A stretch of 64,000 bases of DNA, taken from assembly GCA_963829965.1 (NCBI GenBank), contig CAWHLK010000062.1:124001-188000 (forward strand). Reading direction: 5' to 3'. The notes beneath the pieces were generated by a model. The model saw only the letters and a program-made list of their open reading frames with translations, had not been told where the DNA came from and made no database searches. Of the stretch, positions 52,999-60,851 are shown in pieces (position 1 is the first letter of the stretch; every line of letters starts with the position of its first letter). Source of the stretch: DASXZH01 sp963829965 (GTDB taxonomy: Bacteria > Armatimonadota > Fimbriimonadia > Fimbriimonadales > Fimbriimonadaceae). A program made the translations under genes and the position numbers.

Positions 52999-55481
52999 AT
53001 GCGTTCACAGCACTGGTTCCTAGCCTTGGCTTGCCCGGCGGTTTTCCTTCTTTCCAACTCCGCTTCGGCTCAGTTCGCGGGAGCGAACGATTTTACTGCT
53101 CCCAATGCCTCCATCCACTATGCTCCCGATCGCGATTATCACCTCAGCCATGTGGACGTTACCGTCAACGTCGATTGGCCGGATCGGGTTTTTACAGGCG
53201 AGGTTGTGGACACCGTTGCTCCCCTGCGCGATGGTTTGGATCATGTGACTCTGGACGCGGGCGCGAACCTGACGATCAGTTCGGTCAAGATCGACGGCGC
53301 CCCGATGCCGTTCAAGCATGACGGCAAGAAGCTGATCATCTCCTCCGGCATGATTCCGCGGGGCAAAGCGGTGAAAGTCGACATCGCCTACTCGAGCAAG
53401 AATGCCCTGGGGCGAGGATTTGGGCAGGGCGGCGAAGGCGGATGGCACTGGATTCAGGCCCGCCCGGGTGATCCGACGCGGATTGGTTTCTGGACGCAGG
53501 GTGAGACAGGGTCCAACAGCAACTGGGTGCCGCTTTGGGACTACCCGAACGACTTTACAACGTCCGAGACCCACACCACCGTTCCCGCCGATTGGAACGT
53601 GATAGGCAACGGGGTTTTGGTTTCAAACACGGTGAATCCGGACGGCAAGACTCGAACCTTTGACTGGAAGCTGGACATTCCCCACGCGACCTACCTTCTG
53701 ACCCTTTGCGGCGGACCGTTCGACATAGCCCACGACGAGTGGCGTGGCGTGCCGCTCTGGTACGTGGTTCCTCGCGGCGAAGGCGACCTGATCAAGGACT
53801 CTTTCGGGCACACCGAGGACATGCTGTCCTTCTATTCGGACAGCATCGGTTACAAATACCCTTGGCCGAAATACGCGCAGGACGCGATGTATGATTTTGG
53901 AGGCGGAATGGAGAATGCGAGCGCCACCACGCTCGGCGAGAACTCCCTCACCGATGCCAAGGCCGGCTATTACGGGATGGATTCGCTGAACTCCCACGAA
54001 ATGGGCCACCAATGGTTTGGCGATACGGTGACTTGCAAAGACTGGGGCCAAATCTGGCTGAACGAGAGCTTTGCAACCTACATGCAGATCATGTATTTCG
54101 GCCACAGCCGGGGCCCGAACGGCTATGCGCGCGAAATCGAAGCGGCCGAGCAAAGCTACTTCCAGGAGGCTCAGCGGTATCACCGGCCGGTGGTGACCAA
54201 CTTCTACAGCAACCCGGACGTGATGTTCGACCAGCACACCTACCCGAAGGGCGGCGTGATTCTCCACACGCTGCACATGATGCTGGGCGACCAGCCGTTC
54301 TTTGCCGGGCTCAAGCTTTACTTGACTCGACATCAGCACACGCCGGTGGAAACGAACGACCTTTGCGAGGCGATGACGGATGCGAGCGGGATCAACTGCC
54401 ATCCGTTCTTCGATCAATGGCTGTTCAAGCCAGGACATCCGGTGATCGACACGACTTGGAAATGGGACGATGGCGCGAAGCAGGTGGTTCTGCACGTTTC
54501 CCAGAAGCAGGACACGAGCGACGGCACACCGATTTATAGTGTCAAGACAGCGGTCGGGTTTTTTGATGGGTCTCATTACGAGACCGCACCGGTAATGCTG
54601 ACCGATAAGGAGCAGGATTTCACGTTCAGCCGTTCTTCCAGGCCGGATGCGGTTTTGTTTGATCCCGAGCACAACTTTCTGCGGGAAACGCCTCAGACCC
54701 ATTGGGACCGGTCGGAGCTGATGTCCATCGTCAAGTTCGCGCCAAACTGCATCGACCGAAACCAAGCGTTTCGGCAGCTCTTGCGCAACAACCCGACGGA
54801 TGATGAGATCAGCCAACTGGTGGATGTCCTCAAAGCGGACAACACCCGATTCCCTGCCATCGAAACCTATTTCCTGTTGGTAAACCTCAAGAAGCCTTCG
54901 CTCAAGCCGTTCTTTGAGTCGGAGCTCAAACATGCGAACTTTACTCGCCGGGTGCAGGGTATCGAAGGGTTGGCTGCACTTGGATCCGATCCCGCGGAAC
55001 GCGCCACGTTGATCTCGTTCCTAAATGACTCGTCGCCCTACGGGGTTGTGGATGCCTCTGTGGATGCACTCCAGGCATGGGACGCCAAAGGAAATCTTCC
55101 TGAGATCGTTAAGGCGAGCCAGATCCCGTCACTTCGGAACGTGGTTCGAACGCATGCGCTGGGGATCCTCTCGGGGTCAAGCGAGCCTGGGGCTCATGAT
55201 GCGATTGTCGCAGACGCTTTGAATGGCAGCGGCTGGCGAAGGACGACGGCTTTGACGGCGCTTGGCGATTTTGAGTCTAAGGAGCCTGCCGCACATCGGC
55301 GTTAGTCAAGGGCCTGCAGGATAAGGATGGGGCGGTGATTGCGGCCTCGATTCAAGGTGTCCGGCGCTCGGACGACAAGTCCTTTGTGTCCGATCTGCAG
55401 CAGTTGGAGGCGCGGAGTGATCTGCCGACGCCAGAGCTTTTCAAGCCGTTGATCGATTCGACAATTAAGGTGATTGAGTGA
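52999..55481 (+). CDS. M1-family metallo-aminopeptidase, frameshifted near the end
   Basis: Exported zinc aminopeptidase. The signal peptide is MRSQHWFLALACPAVFLLSN with cleavage at SASAQ. Catalytic motifs are GGMEN (residues 302-306, exopeptidase motif), HEMGHQW (zinc ligands H333 and H337, general base E334) and E356 in WLNESFAT. The C-terminal third is HEAT-like helical repeats (SLKPFFESELKHANFTRRVQ). The frame ends at 55305 as AAHRR, whereas the adjacent frame continues LVKGLQDKDGAVIAASIQGV and VRRSDDKSFVSDLQQLEARS to TGA 55479-55481; the indel is near 55300. About 825 aa. The likely role is peptide scavenging. Confidence 0.92.
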
Positions 55482-55505
55482 CGGACGGAGAGTGAACCGC
55501 TTCGC

Positions 55506-55540
55506 TGTGAACGGTGAACGGTGAACGGTGAACGGGTTGA
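55506..55540. repeat. GTGAACG tandem repeats
   Basis: GTGAACGGTGAACGGTGAAC, third locus of the GTGAAC family (also 16191, 52720). An AGGGTAGAGGGTAC-type tract follows to about 55570. Confidence 0.75.
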
Positions 55541-55669
55541 GGTAGAGGGTAGAGGGTACAGGGTAGAGGCGGTCGGAGGTGTTGGGTGTTGGGACGGTAG
55601 GGTAAGGGCGGTCGGCCGCCATCCGGATTGCCCACCGGGGAGCGTTATCCAGGTTCCACGGCGGGTGTC

Positions 55670-56082
55670 GCGGCTTACAGGGCTTCGCCCCCCGTGGATC
55701 ACGAAGGAAATCCGTCCCGACGTTAACAAATATATGACCGGCATCCTCGCGGAATATCGGTTGTCCAGTGATCCAGATAGGCGGCGTGGAGGACCATATG
55801 CATGTTCTGTTTGCGCTTAGCCGAACGATCACGATTGCCAAAACGGTTGAAGTCGCAAAGAGCGGGACGACATCTTGGCTGAAAGACGATAAGGGGATGG
55901 AGCATTTTTCTTGGCAAGCCGGCTACGGGTCGTTTTCTATTGGCAGAACCGAGAGGGACGGGCTAGTGCGATACATCCAGAATCAAGAAGATCACCATAA
56001 AACCGCGAGCTTTCAAGACGAATACCGGGCGCTCTTGATCGAGGCCGGAATTCCTTTTAACGAACGATACGTTTGGGATTGA
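55670..56082 (+). mobile_element. IS200/IS605-type transposase remnant (HUH, Y1)
   Basis: Y1 transposase lacking the N-terminus. PPWITKEIRPDVNKYMTGIL with AEYR in one frame joins VIQIGGVEDHMHVLFALSRT in the next near 55765. The HUH motif is HMH in VEDHMHV, and the tyrosine nucleophile is in RYIQNQEDHHK. WQAGYGSFSIG and the RYVWD ending are typical of IS200-like TnpA. The ATG-strand start is missing, so the copy appears to be truncated. Flanking ends or subterminal palindromes were not identified. 55482-55669 holds repeats only. Confidence 0.8.
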
Positions 56083-56279
56083 AAACGTGTCGCCCTTTCA
56101 GGGCTCCCGGATTTGATTCGGCGACTCTACCCAGGCCTCCCTTCGGTCAACCTGGGCTTTCACGTTGAAGCCCTTCGGGCCCCCGGACGGGAATTACAGC
56201 GCACAGGTAAGAGTAGAAGCCAAGGCCCTCTATTCCGGCGCCGGAAGTCTGCGACTCCCAATCCGAACAATCGAAGATG

Positions 56280-56437
56280 CTAGCCGGATAGTCGTTGCTT
56301 CAACGTGAAGCGGCCCCAATAGTGACTAACGATTTCCCAGCCCTGCTTACCTGCTTCATTCAACGCCGCAAGCGTCATCTCCGGATTCCACTTGTTCATG
56401 CGGATGAACTTATATTCCCAATTGTCCGTTCGCTCAT
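56280..56437 (-). CDS. Small DUF4177-like protein, frameshifted
   Basis: ATG 56437 (MSERT) then, after a one-base slip, NWEYKFIRMNKWNPEMTLAA, LNEAGKQGWEIVSHYWGRFT and LKQRLSG ending at TAG 56282-56280. The WEYKFI... LNEAGKQGWEIVS layout matches DUF4177-type proteins. About 52 aa. A spurious ORF is possible, but the motif match supports coding. Confidence 0.5.
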
Positions 56438-56511
56438 TCTAACATGAGCCAAATTGGAGGGGGTGGGCTTTGGAACTAACAAATCAGACGCGTTAATCCA
56501 CAAGCTCAACG

Positions 56512-57310
56512 TCATCTGCGGCGGCTGGATCTGTGGTCACCATCCACCGGCGTGACCGCGGTTCCCACTGCAAAATACTCGATGACGTGGCTGCCCCAGC
56601 CGTAGCTTTCCTCTTCCACGCGGGTTCCCACGATGCCTACGGCTTGCTCGGCTTCGGCTTCGGCCTGCATTCTTGAGAGCGCCAACTCACGAGCGTCATA
56701 CAAAGCCTGCGTGTAGTTCTCCATTTCCACGTTCCTACCCATGCGTTTCATGGCCTGCATCATGCCTTGGTGGGCTACGTGGTAAACGCACGGTGCCCAT
56801 GACCAGCGAGAGCGGCCGGAAGCCGGTTTGCATCAGGGTCCAGAAATCTTGGCCGCTGAGATCCGATGTGAACGGCCGGTTGTCCACCGTGCGATAATTG
56901 CCGCCCGCCGAATGCTTGATGGCGGTGCCGACCACCATGAACTCGGCGAGATTGTCCCCCCATTGCTGGCGGTTCACGGTTAGGCGAACGCCAACGATAC
57001 CGCGGCGCCTAACACGTCCGCTTCTTCCTCCATACGGGTCATGGCGAGTTCGCGGGCGTGGTACATCGCCTGGGTCAGAACTTCCATTTCCTGGTTCTGC
57101 AACGTGCCGCAAACTGAAATCCGATATGGTAGATAGAACTGCCCATCACCAATCCCAGCGGTTCAAAGCCGGCTTGCTTGATGAGCAGGAACTCGTTGAC
57201 GGTGAGATCGCTGGTGAACAGCGGCTTCTTGCCACCTTCGCCACGCATTTCTCTGAGGCGCTGGACTGCGGCCTCGGGAAACCTTGCTCGGAACCTCGAA
57301 CATATGCCAT
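56512..57310 (-). CDS. YbjQ/DUF74-type two-domain protein, frameshifted
   Basis: Predicted cytosolic protein with two YbjQ-like (heavy-metal-binding, PF01906) domains. From ATG 57310 (MAYVRGSEQG) the segment AAVQRLREMRGEGGKKPLFT leads into FTSDLTVNEFLLIKQAGFEP and LGLVMGSSIYHIGF, then a QAMYHARELAMTRMEEEADV... GIVGVRLTVNRQQWGDNLAE...VVGTAIKHSAGG half. The second domain is PFTSDLSGQDFWTLMQTGFRP to QALYDARELALSRMQAEAEA and YFAVGTAVTPV. Several frame changes. It is paralogous to the upstream gene. Confidence 0.75.
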
Positions 57311-57318
57311 TGCTTGTA

Positions 57319-58218
57319 TTAATCTCCTAATCGTTCAATAAACTCCTGTCGGGCCGCGATGTCTTTGGCGCCCCGCGTCTTGGGCGATGCATGTGCCCGG
57401 TGGCGCTGAAGTGAAGGATCAGCCCTCGGTAGTTGTTTTGCATCTCGATTTGCTCATACGAGAACGCGTATTTCACTCCAATGATGCCGGGACGCCCAGG
57501 CATGCGTTTGCTTCTGCCTCATCGGCTCATTGCAATTCCACGGGCGTGGTAGACCGCTTGGGTGTAGTCGACGGTTCTTGGTTGTTCCAAGACGTCCGCC
57601 AAGAAGATCTCCGCTGCCGCCCGTGGCCATCTGGGTTTGCCAGCTTGCGTATTCGAACCAGGTGCAGTTGCCCATGGCAAATCCGACCGGTTTATGGCCA
57701 CCTTGGCGCAAGGCGAAATGATCCTGCCCAGACAATGCCGAAACGAACGGCAGAGCGTTCGGTGCGAGGGGCGGAGCGTTGATCTCCCGGACCACGGTTC
57801 CCACGGCGGCGAACTCGATCATCCCTTCGCCGGAATCGAAGTTGCCTTCTTTGAGGCGTACGCCTAGCACTCCGGTCGCGCCAAGGAGTTTGGCTTCTTG
57901 CTGCAGCCGGTTCATCGCCAAATGGCGAGCGTCGTAATAGGCTTGAGTCAAGACTCCCAACTCGCCGTTGTAAGGCTGCCACCCCGGCCCGGAGTACCAA
58001 CCAACGTGGTAAACGCTGCTGCCCATGACCTGGCCGAGTGGCTCGAATCCGCATTGGCGGGTTAGCAAGAGCTCGTTGGGGCTCAGGTCCGATGTGAAGA
58101 TATGGCGGGGCGTGCCCTGGCGGGAGGCCTGCTCTTTAAGCCGGTCGATGGCATTGAGCGGCAAACCGCCCGCGGCAATGCTGGCTTGGCTGGCGGCTTG
58201 GAATTCTTGCTCTGTCAT
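57319..58218 (-). CDS. YbjQ/DUF74-type two-domain protein, frameshifted
   Basis: Upstream paralogue of 56512-57310, nine bases away, same order. ATG 58218 starts MTEQEFQAASQASIAAGGLP. Domain 1 has HIFTSDLSPNELLLTRQCGFEP, GQVMGSSVYHVGWYSG, YYDARHLAMNRLQQEAKLLGA and GVLGVRLKEGNFDSGEGMIEF. Domain 2 has PFVSALSGQDHFALRQGGHKP and YHARGIAMSRM. After shifts near 57540 and again near 57480 it reads NACLGV and KYAFSYEQIEMQNNYRG. DIAARQEFIERLGD ends at TAA 57321-57319, with AGGAG nearby for the next gene. About 295 aa. Role: unknown, perhaps metal-related. Confidence 0.78.
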
Positions 58219-58423
58219 TGGGCTCTTTAAAGATTACCGTTCAGGGCCCAAAGCGGTTGCAAGACCTATAGGCAGCCGCTCTTAGAAAAGGCCCGGAAGT
58301 TTCGCCCCTTCCCCTCGGCTTCGCTCGGGGCCCTTGGCAGGGCTCCCGGAATTAGGGGAGGACCGGTAACCAGGGCGCTGCCCTTCGCTAAGTTCTTCTC
58401 GCCCCGTTGGGGCTGCCCGGAAT

Positions 58424-58822
58424 CTATTCAAGCCCCAGAGCGCTTGCAAGGGCGTTGCGCGCATCTCCGCTTTTTGCGGCTCTTTGCTCAAGGGCGTCGC
58501 CTAGCTCCTTTAGCGCCTGGGCTACCTCTATTTCCTCGGTTTTGAGGGCGATTCCTCGGACCACTTTTGTTTTAGTGGCGAAGACGGGGCCGAAGTCCGG
58601 CTTCTCGAAGGTGTATCGCGAATCACCCAAGCTCACCGTGACTCCCACGACTGTCTTCTTAAGGAAGCCCTTCGTTTTGCACGCGACCTCCCCGGGCATG
58701 GTCTTCTCCAGGGTCTTGGCAAGCATTTCCACAAAGAAGGATTGGTCCTTCACATACTCTTTTTCGAGCGCGCTCGCCACGCCCATCTTCACCCAACTCT
58801 GTTCTTCGAAACTATCGGACAC
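58424..58822 (-). CDS. Hypothetical cytosolic protein
   Basis: A 132-aa protein starting MSDSFEEQSWVKMGVASALE. Helical N-terminus, then a beta-rich centre (GFLKKTVVGVTVSLGDSRYT) and ATKTKVVRGIALKTEEIEVA, and a C-terminal alpha-helix (ALKELGDALEQRAAKSGDAR). The charged, well-balanced composition supports coding, but no family was recognised. No transmembrane or export signal. It is followed on the other side by the CCCCGTTGGGGCTGC dispersed repeat at 58390-58420. Confidence 0.6.
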   Translation of the reverse strand: MSDSFEEQSWVKMGVASALEKEYVKDQSFFVEMLAKTLEKTMPGEVACKTKGFLKKTVVGVTVSLGDSRYTFEKPDFGPVFATKTKVVRGIALKTEEIEVAQALKELGDALEQRAAKSGDARNALASALGLE

Positions 58823-59089
58823 GGTTCCGGAAGTGTATCCGAGGTGTGGCTGGGCACTGCGGTAATTCGATTACACGCTGGTAAGCTTTTTATGGCTTCG
58901 TAAGCCAAGAATAATAGGGGACCCTTTTTCCTCTACCATGCCGCGTACATTTCATGTTCAAACAGTATTTGGTCCCGACAGGACCACGGGAAGGAGATGG
59001 AGGATGCATATTGCGCCCCTTCGGGCTTCCGGAAGAAGAGGGGCGGTGGTAGTACTAGGGCTGAAGCCCTTCGCTTTAACCCTCGGACC

Positions 59090-59145
59090 TTTCCCTTCGG
59101 CCCTTCGACAGGCTCAGGGTCTTCGACAGGCTCGGAAGGCTCCAT
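59090..59145. repeat. TTCGACAGGCTC repeats
   Basis: CCTTCGACAGGCTCAGGGTCTTCGACAGGCTC-type units (two copies and remnants), the same family as 44345-44680. The region 58823-59291 otherwise holds no gene. Confidence 0.6.
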
Positions 59146-59242
59146 TTTCATGGGCCGCAGCGACGTGTGGTTATTTCATTATCGCTTTAACATTGGGATC
59201 CATCGGACTAATAGAAGCCTTGTGTGAACGGCCATTCCAAAT

Positions 59243-59289
59243 CCTTAACACTTAACACTCAACACTTAACACTTAGCACTTAACACCCA
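59243..59289. repeat. AACACTTA tandem repeats
   Basis: CTTAACACTTAACACTCAACACTTAACACTTAGCAC, about six units of AACACTYA. Ends directly before ATG 59292 of the CDF transporter. The unit matches the inverted repeat at 18664-18722, whose arms contain AACTCAACACTCAACACTT. Confidence 0.7.
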
Positions 59290-59291
59290 AC

Positions 59292-60230
59292 ATGGCCCAC
59301 AATCACGCGCACTCCCATGATCATTCCCACGGCTTCGGCCATGCGCATCACCATCATGCGCCGACGAACTTTGGGCGAGCGTTTGCTATTGGAATTGCGC
59401 TGAACGGGTTGTTTGTTCTCGCCGAGGTGGTTTTTGGAATCCGAGCAAAGTCCATGGCTTTGCTGGCCGACGCAGGACACAATGTCGGCGATGTCCTGGG
59501 CCTTGCTCTGGCCTGGGGGGCGAGTTTCATGACGGCGAGACCGGCGACGCCCACGCGCACCTATGGTTTTCGCAGCAGTTCGATATTGGCCGCTCTCACC
59601 AACTCCTCCGTGCTCATGATTGCGGTTGGAGCGATCGGGTTTGAAGCCATCCATCGGCTGTGGGAGCCGGCCCAGGTTCAAGGCAGCGTGGTTTCCATCG
59701 TCGCCGGAATGGGGATTTTGATCAACGGCTTCTCCGCGCTCATGTTTGTATCCGGAAGCAAGGGCGATTTGAATATCCGGGCCGCGTTCACTCACCTGGC
59801 GGCGGACGCGGTGATGGCACTGGCGGTCGCGATCGGCGGACTCCTGATCATGTTCACCCACCAGCCGCTGATCGACCCGATCCTCAGCTTGATCATCGTT
59901 CTGCTCATTCTGGTAGGGACTTGGAATCTATTCAAAGAGTCATTGGGGTTTGCCCTACAAGGGGTGCCACCCGGTCTAGCATTAGAGGAGATCCGGCAGT
60001 GCCTCCAGGAACTGGAGGGAGTGGAAGCGGTTCATGATCTTCATGTGTGGGGCATGAGCACGACCGAACCCGCGCTGACCGCGCATCTGGTGGCGCCTTC
60101 CGTTGGTGACACGGATATTCTCATTAAACGCGCATGCGACTCTTTGCACGACCGGTTTGAAATTCACCACGTGACGTTGCAGATCGAGAAGAAGCCTTCC
60201 TGTGTTGAAGATTGCGAAGGACCCGTGTAA
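59292..60230 (+). CDS. Cation diffusion facilitator (CzcD/ZitB-like)
   Basis: Zinc or other divalent-metal efflux by proton antiport, 312 aa. His-rich N-terminus (HNHAHSHDHSHGFGHAHHHH) typical of Zn-CDF. Six transmembrane helices, with TM2 carrying H63 and D67 in LLADAGHNVGD and TM5 carrying H168 and D172 in AFTHLAADAVM, the HxxxD/HxxxD pair of zinc-type CDF. The cytosolic C-terminal domain has VEAVHDLHVWGMSTTEPALT and FEIHHVTLQIEKK. ATG 59292 directly follows the AACACTTA repeat tract. A cysteine pair near the end (SCVEDC) could bind metal. Confidence 0.95.
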   Translation: MAHNHAHSHDHSHGFGHAHHHHAPTNFGRAFAIGIALNGLFVLAEVVFGIRAKSMALLADAGHNVGDVLGLALAWGASFMTARPATPTRTYGFRSSSILAALTNSSVLMIAVGAIGFEAIHRLWEPAQVQGSVVSIVAGMGILINGFSALMFVSGSKGDLNIRAAFTHLAADAVMALAVAIGGLLIMFTHQPLIDPILSLIIVLLILVGTWNLFKESLGFALQGVPPGLALEEIRQCLQELEGVEAVHDLHVWGMSTTEPALTAHLVAPSVGDTDILIKRACDSLHDRFEIHHVTLQIEKKPSCVEDCEGPV

Positions 60231-60321
60231 ATAAGCAATGGTCGTGCGACCTCTCGTGAGAGTTCGGAAGCGTGTTCCTGCTTGCCGGGACGCGGCACTC
60301 CGCCTAATCGAGGAGCAAAAG

Positions 60322-60358
60322 GTTGATGTTCGGGCCGCAAAGCGGCCCGAACATCAAC
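60322..60358. terminator. Hairpin element, copy 2
   Basis: A 17-bp perfect inverted repeat, GTTGATGTTCGGGCCGC (60322-60338) with GCGGCCCGAACATCAAC (60342-60358), loop AAA, TTTTG after it. It shares flanks GAGCAAAAG and TTGCCGGAAGAAG with 42546-42583. Also a plausible terminator of the CDF gene. Confidence 0.75.
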
Positions 60359-60419
60359 TTTTGCCGGAAGAAGAATGATGGTGCGCTCGTTGCTTCCTCG
60401 CGCCGGAGCGCTCGTCGCA

Positions 60420-60775
60420 ATGACAACGCTTCGCTTTTATGGGCTGCTGCGCAGCCGTTTAGATTCCGGCCTGCGGGACTTCCGGGTGCGGCCCGAACAT
60501 CTGAGGCTGTTTCCGGAAGAATGAGGGAGCGCCCTCCGCAATGACAACGCTTCGCTTTTATGGGCTGCTGCGCAGCCGTTTAGATTCCGGCCCCCCGCGA
60601 CTTTCGGGTGCGGGCCTGATCATCTGAGGTTGCTTCCTCGTGCCGGAGCGCTCGTCGCAATGACAACGCTTCGCTTTTATGGGCTGCTACGCAGCCGTTT
60701 AGATTCCGGCCTGCGGCGACTTTCGGGTGCGGCCCGAACATCTGAGGTTGTTTCCGGAAGAATGAGGGAGCGGGC
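60420..60775. repeat. Three tandem copies of a ~120-bp repeat
   Basis: Copies of ATGACAACGCTTCGCTTTTATG then GGCTGCTGCGCAGCCGTTTAG and ATTCCGGCC begin at 60420, 60541 and 60660 (periods 121 and 119). They share the TGACAACGC and CTGCTGCGCAGCC blocks with 37381-37830. No gene in 60231-60851. Confidence 0.85.
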
Positions 60776-60851
60776 ATTGTTTTCCTCGCGGCGGAGGGGC
60801 CCAAGAGCTTAGCCTGCAGTTGAGTCCCCCCGATGTATTCCCGAAACCGCG

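Noticed and set aside
6670..55481. Programmed ribosomal frameshifting as cause of split genes
   Set aside because: No shared slippery sequence or downstream pseudoknot is seen, many unrelated housekeeping genes are affected, and both +1 and -1 shifts are needed.
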